DNA from: an uncultured Synergistia bacterium
GTDB lineage: Bacteria; Eremiobacterota; SpSt-956; JAKJGF01
DNA length: 7,810 bases
Reading direction: 5' to 3'
Assembly: GCA_937888925.1 (NCBI GenBank)
Contig: CALARM010000364.1
Location: 1 to 7,810, forward strand
The translations under genes and the position numbers were made by a program. Shown here one piece after another: positions 1 to 6,149 of the stretch (its first letter is position 1; each line of letters begins with the position of its first letter). The notes under the pieces are model-generated. The model worked only from the letters and a program-made list of their open reading frames with translations. It did no database searches and had not been told where the DNA came from.

Positions 1-476
1 CCTGCAAATAAACTGAATACACATCCTGCTACAAGAGTGGCAAGAAAACCTGCCTTCATACCTCTTCTCATTACAAGTAACATGGAAGGTAAAGGGCCTA
101 CAAACATGAAAAAAGGTATTAAAAGAGAGAAGAGCCCTATTACTACAGAAAAGGCAGCCATTATGGCCCCTTCTACCTGTGCATTGACAGACATATAGGG
201 CTGTTTGTCCGGCACCTTCCAGTAATTTTTAAGTGTTTCCTGGCCAGTTATTTTCGTTTCTCCTGATGGAATTTCACTTGGTTCTTTTTTCGTTTCCATA
301 GGAGAAACCTCAGGCTGTTCCTTAAAATTTTTCGTTTCCCCTGATGAAATTTCAGGTGCCTCTTTACCTGATGAAACTTCAGGGATGGCTCCGAGAATAT
401 TTGTTTCTTTCGAAGAATCCTGAATTGTTTCCTGAGATATATTTTCTCTTTTAATTTTTTTAGATTTTCGACGCAA
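1..476 (-). CDS. DUF2232 (YybS-like) multispanning membrane protein, N-terminal part, runs off the left edge
   Basis: 158 codons are visible. Residues 1-12 are basic (RRKSKKIKREN after the start). Residues 13-93 are a low-complexity, presumably disordered stretch with imperfect repeats: EVSSGKEA at 33, EISSGETK at 42, EVSPMETK at 56, EIPSGETK at 68. From residue 97 the sequence becomes hydrophobic (AQVEGAIMAAFSVVIGLFSL, then LIPFF, a PLPSMLLVMRRGMKAG turn and a second membrane segment). This matches the start of the DUF2232/YybS family, in which a Gly-rich helix is followed by a P-L-P and R-x-G-x-K-A-G loop. The family is an integral membrane protein of unknown biochemical role, often encoded near rplI. 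I place the start at TTG 476-474 because a stop lies immediately upstream in frame and GGAG sits 9 nt before it, inside the end of pmbA (17-nt overlap). Met95 is a possible alternative start that would exclude the linker, but it has no good ribosome binding site. Family assignment is fairly sure; the start is less so. Confidence 0.72.
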   Translation of the reverse strand, partial: MRRKSKKIKRENISQETIQDSSKETNILGAIPEVSSGKEAPEISSGETKNFKEQPEVSPMETKKEPSEIPSGETKITGQETLKNYWKVPDKQPYMSVNAQVEGAIMAAFSVVIGLFSLLIPFFMFVGPLPSMLLVMRRGMKAGFLATLVAGCVFSLFA

Positions 477-1800
477 TATTTACATCTCCAAAACACATGG
501 TAGGCACATTATATATACCGAAAAATGAATGTTCCCACCTGCTGTCATCTGCTACCCAGAGAAGGTTCTTAAAGACATCGAATACATTACCTGCTATCAT
601 AATATCTTTAACCCTTCCTTTTATTTCACCGTCTTCCCATAGAAAACCAAGAACAACATTTACGCTGAATTCACCGCTCATGTTATTACCCTGTCCGGCT
701 CCCAGAACATCTTCCACTATGAGAGCTTTTTTAATGCCTTTCATCAATTCTGCTTTACTTTTATCAGATGGCATTATAATAAAATTACTCGGCCATGAAG
801 CGGGAGGAGCCGTAAGTTTAAATGCTTCATAAAGGCTGGCTCTTTTTATGCCGTTTCCCGTGCTTTTGCTGTTGTATTTTTCTGCTCCTGTAAGATCATA
901 ATAAAAACCTTTAAGAATTCCGTCTTTAATCAGTTCCGTTCTCTGTGACGGCACTCCTTCGTCATCCATAGGGGCAGAAATAGGGCCGAAAGGCACCGTA
1001 TTATCATCAACTATAGTAAGGATGGAAGGCCCAATTTTTTCTCCCATTTTATCTCCTATGGGAGAAATTTTTTTGCCCACTCTGTCGCCGCAGAATGCCA
1101 TGTACAGAGGAGGATAGAGAGTTTTAAAACCTCTTGCACTGAAAATTACAGGAAGTTTTCCGCTTTTTATCAGAGCAGTCCTTTCGGAATTTGTGCAATC
1201 TTCCACAAGTTTTAAAGCCAGTTCTTTCTGACTTCCCGCACAGGAACCGCTTGAAAAAGTCGATTCAATCTCCAGTTGTTCTTCTTCTCTGACCATGGTT
1301 CCGCACAGAGATACGGCATAAAAAGTCTTTTTAAAATTTTTATCTATTCCTGAAGTATTTAACAACCTGATATTACTGTTTGCTCTTCCCACTTCGGCAG
1401 TAACAGTGATGGAAGGTTTACATGCTTTTATAACTTCCATCATTTCCTGACCATTTTTCATAAGATCTTCTTCATTTATGTGAGATAATTTTTCGTCGAA
1501 TGTTTGAACCGTCCGGTACTCGTCATTTTTATAACAGGGAATCTGAAAAGGTGTTTTTTCGCTCACAGAAACTATATCCATTGCTCTTTTTAATATTGAT
1601 TCTCTGTCGGAAATATTTGTAGATGACGTAAACCCCGTCTTCCCGCCTTTCCTAACCCTGAGTGTTATCCCTTCTTCTTCTTCGCCTTCTATGTTGTAAA
1701 CCTGTCCGCTTTTAAAATTAACGGCTCTGTAGTCTCTTTTTATATGAAAGATCTCGGCCCAGTCTGTATGATTTTTTGCAAGTTCCAGTAATTTTTCCAT
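460..1800 (-). CDS. pmbA: TldE/PmbA, non-catalytic partner of the TldD metalloprotease
   Basis: 446 residues, close to the usual length of about 450. The N-terminal half carries the family pattern of a Gly/Arg-rich strand segment (EEEGITLRVRKGGKTGFTSS, residues 41-60). The C-terminal half has the diagnostic GAGQGNNMSGEFS (367-379) and DGEIKGRVKDIMIAGNVFDV (390-409). The stretch aligned with the TldD zinc site reads LPVIFSARGFKTLYPPL (216-232) and has no HExxxH, as expected for TldE. Known family role: it pairs with TldD to form a cytoplasmic protease that degrades unfolded peptides and trims modified peptides such as microcin B17 or the CcdA antitoxin. The longest open frame begins 24 nt further upstream, but the ATG at 1800 is chosen because GGAGG lies 8 nt before it. 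The start is 1 nt after the tldD stop (TAA-A-ATG), so translational coupling is likely. The 3' end overlaps the DUF2232 gene by 17 nt. Confidence 0.93.
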   Translation of the reverse strand: MEKLLELAKNHTDWAEIFHIKRDYRAVNFKSGQVYNIEGEEEEGITLRVRKGGKTGFTSSTNISDRESILKRAMDIVSVSEKTPFQIPCYKNDEYRTVQTFDEKLSHINEEDLMKNGQEMMEVIKACKPSITVTAEVGRANSNIRLLNTSGIDKNFKKTFYAVSLCGTMVREEEQLEIESTFSSGSCAGSQKELALKLVEDCTNSERTALIKSGKLPVIFSARGFKTLYPPLYMAFCGDRVGKKISPIGDKMGEKIGPSILTIVDDNTVPFGPISAPMDDEGVPSQRTELIKDGILKGFYYDLTGAEKYNSKSTGNGIKRASLYEAFKLTAPPASWPSNFIIMPSDKSKAELMKGIKKALIVEDVLGAGQGNNMSGEFSVNVVLGFLWEDGEIKGRVKDIMIAGNVFDVFKNLLWVADDSRWEHSFFGIYNVPTMCFGDVNIASKI

Positions 1801-1801
1801 T

Positions 1802-3181
1802 TTATCTACCTCCGACAAGTACATTTAAAATTCTTATATGAGGACTTCCCATAGAAACGGGTAAAGGATACTGAAGTCTCTGGCCATATGATCTCCCGCA
1901 GGAACCTCCTCTGGAAAAAGTAAGGTCAGAACCGATCATGTCGATATTAGCAAGGGTCTCGAATACATTACCTGTCAGTACCACGTCTCTTAACATTTCC
2001 TGTATCTTCCCATTTCTTATTATAAAGCCTTTTTCCGCAGAAAAGGTAAACATGTCCATACTGGTATTACCGCTGCCGCTGCCGCAGGCATAAATACCGT
2101 AATCTATTCCTGCCAGCATGTCTTCCAGAGTTGCGTCTCCTTTATCGATAAAGGTATTTGACATTCTGCATATGGGAGGGAAACGGTAACTTACGGTTCT
2201 CGCATTACCGGTAACAGCTTCTCTCATTTTTCCTGCAGTCTCTCTGGAATGAAGTCTGCCCTGAAGTTTTCCTTCTCTTATCATATGGGTAAGAGCCGAT
2301 GGTGTGCCTTCATCGTCAAAACCATAGGAACCTCTGAGGCCCGGTTGAGCCGCACCATCACATACATTCAGATGTTTTCCGCCGAAAACCCTTCCGAAGG
2401 TCATCTGCTCCTGAAGTGTAGGGTTGGCACATACTGCATCACCTTCACTTAAATGGCCGAAGGCTTCATGGATAAATACACCTGCGATGCGCGGATCCAG
2501 TATGACTGTATAGTGTCCTCCTTTTACCGGTTCTGCTTCCGTTAAATCCAGCGCATCACGTACAAGTCTGTCCTTATGCTCTTCTATAACTGTTATGTCT
2601 TCCCAGTTGTTTTTTGTCCCGTACGATTGATGGGCACTCTGAATTACATTATCCTTTCTTGCTATAACAGACAGGCCTCCGGAAATATCCAGATCTTCAA
2701 TAGTTAAATAGGTCCCTTCCGAGTTTGCAATTATAATATTTTTTTCTCTTTCTCCATAGTTACTTCTTACGTTTATTATCCTTTCACTGGCTTCCATAAG
2801 GCCTGTTGTAATGTTTCTAAAATAATCAACCTTGTCTTTAAAAGGAATAGTCCTGGGATCTTTCCTGCCCTCTGTCGATGGTTTTATATCTTCTCTGTAT
2901 GCAGAGACAGGACTCATACGAAAGGCAGGTTTCTTTAATATCCTGGCAGCTTTAACTGCAGAGAGGGCATGGTCGAGAAGACCGGATGTGTCATTGAAAC
3001 TCTTAAATCCCCATCCTCCCCCTATGAGAGCTCTCACGTAACCTCCTCCGTCTTCAACCTGCTGTGAGCTTTTGAGGGTTTTGCCTTCAAAATTTATAGA
3101 TGATTGTTTTGTATGTTCTATACGTATTTCAAGATAATCTGCCTTTACTTTACTGATAGTTTCTTCTATAAGGGATTTCAT
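1802..3181 (-). CDS. tldD: TldD zinc metalloprotease, catalytic subunit
   Basis: 459 residues, slightly shorter than the E. coli protein. The signature HEAFGHLSEGD starts at His238: His238 and His243 of HExxxH are the expected zinc ligands and Glu239 the catalytic base. The conserved GGSCGRSYGQ (425-434) supplies Cys428, the third ligand position in this family. GLRGSYGFDDEGTP (281-294) and GNTSMDMFTF (371-380) are also typical, and the end (PHIRILNVLVGG) is the canonical TldD C-terminus. All key residues are present, so it should be active. The family works in the cytoplasm with TldE, cleaving extended peptides passed through the central channel of the complex. A TTG lies 18 nt upstream in frame, but it would place the AGGAGG inside the coding sequence. 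The ATG at 3181, 6 nt after AGGAGG, is the real start. It is the first gene of the tldD-pmbA-DUF2232 unit. Confidence 0.96.
   Translation of the reverse strand: MKSLIEETISKVKADYLEIRIEHTKQSSINFEGKTLKSSQQVEDGGGYVRALIGGGWGFKSFNDTSGLLDHALSAVKAARILKKPAFRMSPVSAYREDIKPSTEGRKDPRTIPFKDKVDYFRNITTGLMEASERIINVRSNYGEREKNIIIANSEGTYLTIEDLDISGGLSVIARKDNVIQSAHQSYGTKNNWEDITVIEEHKDRLVRDALDLTEAEPVKGGHYTVILDPRIAGVFIHEAFGHLSEGDAVCANPTLQEQMTFGRVFGGKHLNVCDGAAQPGLRGSYGFDDEGTPSALTHMIREGKLQGRLHSRETAGKMREAVTGNARTVSYRFPPICRMSNTFIDKGDATLEDMLAGIDYGIYACGSGSGNTSMDMFTFSAEKGFIIRNGKIQEMLRDVVLTGNVFETLANIDMIGSDLTFSRGGSCGRSYGQRLQYPLPVSMGSPHIRILNVLVGGR
1809..1813 (-). promoter_or_regulatory. Ribosome binding site of pmbA inside the end of tldD
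   Basis: GGAGG on the minus strand, 8 nt before ATG 1800. It lies within the last codons of tldD and decides the pmbA start in favour of the shorter 446-residue form. Confidence 0.85.
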
Positions 3182-3187
3182 TTTATT

Positions 3188-3193
3188 CCTCCT
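3188..3193 (-). promoter_or_regulatory. Ribosome binding site of tldD
   Basis: A perfect AGGAGG on the minus strand, 6 nt before ATG 3181. It overlaps the codons that a TTG start at 3199 would use, so it rules out that longer form. Confidence 0.9.
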
Positions 3194-3334
3194 TTGCAAA
3201 CGATTCGCCGGGTTTTTGCTGCTATTTATCGTAATCCTTAATATTCGACATTTATTTTAAAATCTATCCTAAAATCTACAGAAAATTTTAAATTATTTAT
3301 TTTTCTTTTCTATGAATGAGAAACCTGATACTGT
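3194..3334 (-). promoter_or_regulatory. Upstream region of the tldD operon, promoter not clearly resolved
   Basis: This AT-rich gap lies between the M3 peptidase terminator and tldD, so the tldD operon must start here. A TAAAAT resembling a -10 box lies at 3254-3259 (minus), but no convincing -35 is found 16-18 nt upstream. The same place holds a direct repeat, TAGATTTTA, in two exact copies 3 nt apart (3258-3266 and 3270-3278). A regulator site is possible but unproven. Confidence 0.35.
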
Positions 3335-3378
3335 TAAAAAAGAATAATAGCCAGCAAGAATGCCTGCTGGCTATTATT
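3335..3378 (-). terminator. Intrinsic terminator of the M3-like peptidase gene
   Basis: A perfect 14-bp inverted repeat (AATAATAGCCAGCA at 3343-3356 pairing with 3365-3378) surrounds an 8-nt loop. Read on the minus strand it is followed directly by CTTTTTT. It begins about 15 nt after the peptidase stop codon. There is no T-tract on the plus side, so it acts for the minus strand. Confidence 0.92.
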
Positions 3379-3393
3379 ATATGTTAACAGAGG

Positions 3394-4917
3394 CTATATA
3401 TTTCCCATCATTTTAATAAGACTTGATGCTTCCAGTTTTGCTCCTGTTGCATCCTGTATTTTTTCCTGCCAGAGCTTAAGGCCTCCGTCTTTATAATATT
3501 TTTCCTTTAAAAATGTCAGAAAATCAGGTGAAAATGTGGAACCATGATGTTCTTTATAATAATTTATTGTCTGATAGGCTATGATTTCGGCTAACAGATA
3601 GTTCTGCAGATAAAGAGGGTGTGTCGTATAAACAGGATCATAGGCCCATGAAAAATCTTCCGGAAGGTCAAGGAATAGATGTTTCTTTACATATTCTTTA
3701 TAACGGCTGTTAAGATCTCCTTCAGGATTTTCATAAATGGAATATTCAAAGAGGTAATCATTTATGAGTCGCCTGTACCAGTAGCAGTTTTTGAGTCTGT
3801 TCTGGGAGAGAAATGTTTTTATGACTTCTTCGGAAATATTAAAATATTCTCCGAGCCACTCTTTATCACTCATAAATTTCTGGAATATACAGGCCATGCC
3901 TTCTTTAAAGTAATCAGGTTCACCTGTACCTATTATGAATGACGGGGTCTGAATAAAGCAGTTATGAAGAGCATGACCGAATTCATGGTAGAGAACTTCA
4001 TACCAGTTATAACCTTCCTGGGGATTGGCAAGAACCCTTACGTCTTTTCCTACTTCCAGTGTAACACTCATGCCTCCATAGGGAATATCACAGTATTCAA
4101 CTTTTATAGGCAGGTCTGTTGTAGATAGTTTGAATTTTTTGAATAAATGTTCTATTGATTTGATTATTCCTTCTTTAGGAAATAAACTGTCTTTCAGAGA
4201 TGACAGATATTTATACTGGTAATATTTAATATCCCACAGATAAACTTTATCTGCAGAGAGTTTTTCTTTACAATCTTCAACCAGTTTTTTATATGGTTCT
4301 TCTGTGAGATTTAAAATCTGTTCGAATAATGTGAAAATTGTTTCTTTATCTAAATCTTCCAGGAAAAAACAAAGTTCTCCGTAATGTTTATAGCCGAGAG
4401 GTTTTACTTTTTCATTCCTGAGACTGCAAAGCAGAGCGGTTTCGCTTTCAATTTCTTTACCCAGGCCTGTAAGTGCTCTCCATGCCGATTCCCTCTGTTT
4501 CCTCTTATCTTCTTTTTCAATTATATTATAAAGGGTACCTCTGTCATATGGTTGCCCATCGATTTCCGGGGTAAAATTTATAATCTGACAATCCAGTTTG
4601 TTTTTCAATGCAAATACTTCAGGCTCAGAAGAAACTCTCGCACTCAGAAACTCCTGTTTGAGTAATTCTAATTTTCTTTTGAGTAATCTGTCTTCTACTT
4701 TTGGCAACCAGTCTTCTACTGTAAAACGATATTCAGGGTTAAGCAGGATCATGGATCTTTCTTCATCTATAATATTCGGATCCCTGTATGCCATCTTTAA
4801 GATTTGATTCCAGTAAGAAGCCGACCTCTGTTGAAAATTATCCTGTAATTCTCTTTCAATCTTATCAACCAGATTACTCAGATCTTCCTGGTTATTAATC
4901 TGAATTTTCAACATCAT
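3394..4917 (-). CDS. M3/M2-type zinc oligopeptidase (gluzincin), oligoendopeptidase-like
   Basis: 507 residues, no signal peptide or membrane segment, so probably cytoplasmic. The active site reads YHEFGHALH: His311 and His315 would bind zinc, Glu312 is catalytic. Glu339 in FKEGMA lies 24 residues after the second His, the spacing seen for the third ligand of M2/M3 gluzincins. Upstream, LRNEKVKPLGYKHYGEL (166-182) matches the family RNxxAxxxGYxxYxEL helix. Downstream, YTTHPLYLQNYLLAE (430-444) carries the Tyr/His-rich substrate-binding segment. Expected role: cleavage of short peptides during protein turnover or nutrient use. It is shorter than typical PepF (about 600 residues), so a precise subfamily name is not given. 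The annotated start is ATG 4917, but a G6 run abuts it, leaving no spacer. The third codon, TTG 4911, is 6 nt from that run and could be the true start. It has its own promoter and terminator, so it is probably monocistronic. Confidence 0.88.
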   Translation of the reverse strand: MMLKIQINNQEDLSNLVDKIERELQDNFQQRSASYWNQILKMAYRDPNIIDEERSMILLNPEYRFTVEDWLPKVEDRLLKRKLELLKQEFLSARVSSEPEVFALKNKLDCQIINFTPEIDGQPYDRGTLYNIIEKEDKRKQRESAWRALTGLGKEIESETALLCSLRNEKVKPLGYKHYGELCFFLEDLDKETIFTLFEQILNLTEEPYKKLVEDCKEKLSADKVYLWDIKYYQYKYLSSLKDSLFPKEGIIKSIEHLFKKFKLSTTDLPIKVEYCDIPYGGMSVTLEVGKDVRVLANPQEGYNWYEVLYHEFGHALHNCFIQTPSFIIGTGEPDYFKEGMACIFQKFMSDKEWLGEYFNISEEVIKTFLSQNRLKNCYWYRRLINDYLFEYSIYENPEGDLNSRYKEYVKKHLFLDLPEDFSWAYDPVYTTHPLYLQNYLLAEIIAYQTINYYKEHHGSTFSPDFLTFLKEKYYKDGGLKLWQEKIQDATGAKLEASSLIKMMGNI

Positions 4918-4967
4918 CCCCCCTATCAGGTACTGTTAAACTTTTTTCAATACTTATGAAGAATTTC

Positions 4968-4996
4968 ATTTTAACATATAGATACAAAATTTACAA
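4968..4996 (-). promoter_or_regulatory. Sigma-70-type promoter of the M3-like peptidase gene
   Basis: On the minus strand TTGTAA (4991-4996) is followed after exactly 17 nt by TAAAAT (4968-4973). These match the consensus at 4 of 6 and 5 of 6 positions. Transcription would start near 4961, giving a leader of about 45 nt. Confidence 0.6.
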
Positions 4997-5011
4997 TATA
5001 AATTAGGGTAC

Positions 5012-5045
5012 AAAAAAATAAGCAGAGTTTCTACTCTGCCTATTT
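5012..5045 (-). terminator. Intrinsic terminator after the octapeptide-repeat gene
   Basis: The stem GCAGAGT/ACTCTGC (5022-5028 with 5033-5039) has a 4-nt loop. It is extended by a G-T pair and A-T pairs to about 13 bp across 5016-5045, and on the minus strand it is followed by TTATTTTTTT. It lies about 40 nt past the stop at 5087. The plus side also has a T-run, so it could stop transcription in both directions. Confidence 0.85.
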
Positions 5046-5086
5046 TTTCTATCAAATCGGATATCCTGTTATGAGTTTCAGTAAAC

Positions 5087-6007
5087 TTACCAGGTCATGG
5101 CACTTCTCATTTTATCCTCTATTCTCTCGATCTCAAGGTTTATCTCAGATAGTCTCAATCTTACGTCTTCTTTCCAGTAACCTGTTTCATAGTAATTATC
5201 TCCTCCCTCAAGATCGTTACTGTAACGGAGGGCTTCTTCTCTGAGTTCATAGAGTCTATTTTTAAGTGTTTCAAATTCTTCTTTTTTCTGTCTTATCTTT
5301 TCATTTTCTATTCTTTCTGTTTCTTCTCTGTTTGCTTTTTCTGTTTCTATTCTGTCGTTTACATCGCTCAGTTTTTCCTCTATATCGGCTTTCTGGTCAT
5401 CATCTGTAGCTTCTGCAAGTTGTGATTCCAGAGAGCTTTTCTCATCATATAAACCTTCCAGGTTGTTGTCATGTGCTCTCAGAGCATCGTTCTTATGCGC
5501 CTCAAGCTGTGAAATCTTTTCTTCAGGGTCCAGGCCTGCTGATACGTCTCTGTTTCCGCCCAGATCATTCCATGTATTGTCAAGTTTATTAAATATTTCT
5601 TTGAAATCCTGCCTGTCTTTCTGAAGATCCTCTCTTTCTTCTTCCTGTCTTAATCTTTCATCTTCAGGCTGTGCTATTCTGGCGAGTTTATTGGCATCTG
5701 ATATAAAGGGATCCATGTAATTATACAGGTCTCCGTCGAGTATTGCTTTGTCGGAATCCCAGAGAAAAGAACTGACATCATTAATATCCCTCGTTCTTCC
5801 AAATGGTATTTCTACAGGACTGGACCAGGGCATTTCTCTCGTATTGCTCCATGGTATTTCCACGGGGGCTGACCATGGATTTTCTATCTGATTGTTCCAT
5901 TGAAATTCTCTCGGGCTGTTCCATTGAAATTCTCTCGGGCTGTTCCATTGAAATTCTAAAGGATTGTATCTCGGTGTTGAAAGATGTTTTATGTGAAAGT
6001 TATCCAT
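5087..6007 (-). CDS. Unrecognised protein: Trp-containing octapeptide repeats plus acidic coiled coil
   Basis: 306 residues of no family I recognise. Residues 15-70 are seven tandem octapeptides with consensus (N/S)-P-x-E-(F/I)-(Q/P)-W-(N/S). The first three read PLEFQWNS, PREFQWNS, PREFQWNN; later ones drift to PVEIPWSN and PVEIPFGR. Residues 78-112 (VSSFLWDSDKAILDGDLYNY onward) are a mixed segment. Residues 113-147 and 160-265 are very rich in Glu, Lys, Arg, Asp and Gln with heptad-like hydrophobic spacing, suggesting long coiled coils. The tail 271-306 is again charged and ends in MTW. There is no signal peptide, transmembrane segment or Cys, so a soluble scaffold or filament-like binding protein is the most that can be inferred. 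The start ATG 6007 is firm: AAGGAGG precedes it by 8-10 nt. The gene has its own terminator, and no clear terminator separates it from the HEAT gene upstream, so read-through from there is possible. Confidence 0.82.
   Translation of the reverse strand: MDNFHIKHLSTPRYNPLEFQWNSPREFQWNSPREFQWNNQIENPWSAPVEIPWSNTREMPWSSPVEIPFGRTRDINDVSSFLWDSDKAILDGDLYNYMDPFISDANKLARIAQPEDERLRQEEEREDLQKDRQDFKEIFNKLDNTWNDLGGNRDVSAGLDPEEKISQLEAHKNDALRAHDNNLEGLYDEKSSLESQLAEATDDDQKADIEEKLSDVNDRIETEKANREETERIENEKIRQKKEEFETLKNRLYELREEALRYSNDLEGGDNYYETGYWKEDVRLRLSEINLEIERIEDKMRSAMTW
5798..5965. repeat. Seven-unit 24-bp tandem repeat inside the coiled-coil gene
   Basis: Seven in-frame 24-bp units start at 5798, 5822, 5846, 5870, 5894, 5918 and 5942. 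The units at 5894 and 5918 are identical (each begins GTTCCATTGAAATTCTC). The unit at 5942 shares its first 16 bases with them, and the others are diverged. Each encodes one octapeptide. This pattern points to expansion by slippage or unequal recombination at the 5' end of the gene, with older copies drifting. Confidence 0.9.
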
Positions 6008-6013
6008 ATTATG

Positions 6014-6022
6014 CTCCTCCTT
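6014..6022 (-). promoter_or_regulatory. Ribosome binding site of the octapeptide-repeat gene
   Basis: AAGGAGGAG on the minus strand, with GGAGG 8 nt before ATG 6007. It fixes the start in front of the repeat array, so the repeats are translated. Confidence 0.88.
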
Positions 6023-6149
6023 GAAAAACTTTTATTCTAATTAATTTATATTATATAAACAAAATCTTAAAAAAATCTTAAAAAAAACTTAAATTTTTTT
6101 GAAATTTTTATATTTAACTGTCAATTACAGAAATTTTTTAATTTTTCTA
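6023..6149 (-). promoter_or_regulatory. A/T-tract spacer with possible promoter before the octapeptide-repeat gene
   Basis: This is a very AT-rich gap. It holds a perfect TATAAT on the minus strand at 6050-6055, about 43 nt before the start codon, but no good -35 at 16-18 nt. Just upstream, runs of 7-8 A (T on the minus strand) recur with CTT marks at 6066, 6077 and 6088, an exact 11-bp period that would bend DNA. After the HEAT stop only weak AT-only hairpins are seen (AAATTT pairing with AAATTT around 6093-6110), so no confident terminator is called. Confidence 0.4.

Noticed and set aside
248..496. 82-residue minus-strand ORF with KFHQxKR repeats and a CxxC
   Set aside because: It is the out-of-frame shadow of the repeat linker of the DUF2232 gene. 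The other frame continues into clear membrane segments of a known family, while this one stops at 248.
497..832. Plus-strand ORF of 111 residues
   Set aside because: It is fully antisense to pmbA, has no ribosome binding site and no recognisable domain. The other plus-strand ORFs inside tldD, the M3 gene and the HEAT gene fail for the same reasons.
1802..3199. Longer tldD starting at TTG 3199
   Set aside because: This start would place the perfect AGGAGG inside the gene; the ATG at 3181 is ideally spaced from it.
5798..5965. Tandem repeats as a CRISPR array
   Set aside because: Units are directly contiguous, in frame with a coding sequence and without spacers.
5087..6007. Octapeptide repeats as a multi-core peptide precursor processed by TldD/TldE
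   Set aside because: The repeats are at the N-terminus without a leader, no modification enzyme is nearby, and the genes lie in separate transcription units.
5803..6024. Plus-strand ORF with repeated SIEILSGC units
   Set aside because: It is the antisense reading of the 24-bp repeats in the coiled-coil gene, which has the ribosome binding site and terminator on the minus strand.
6093..6140. Terminator after the HEAT gene
   Set aside because: Only AT-only or 4-bp stems (CTGT/ACAG) are found; none is strong enough to call.
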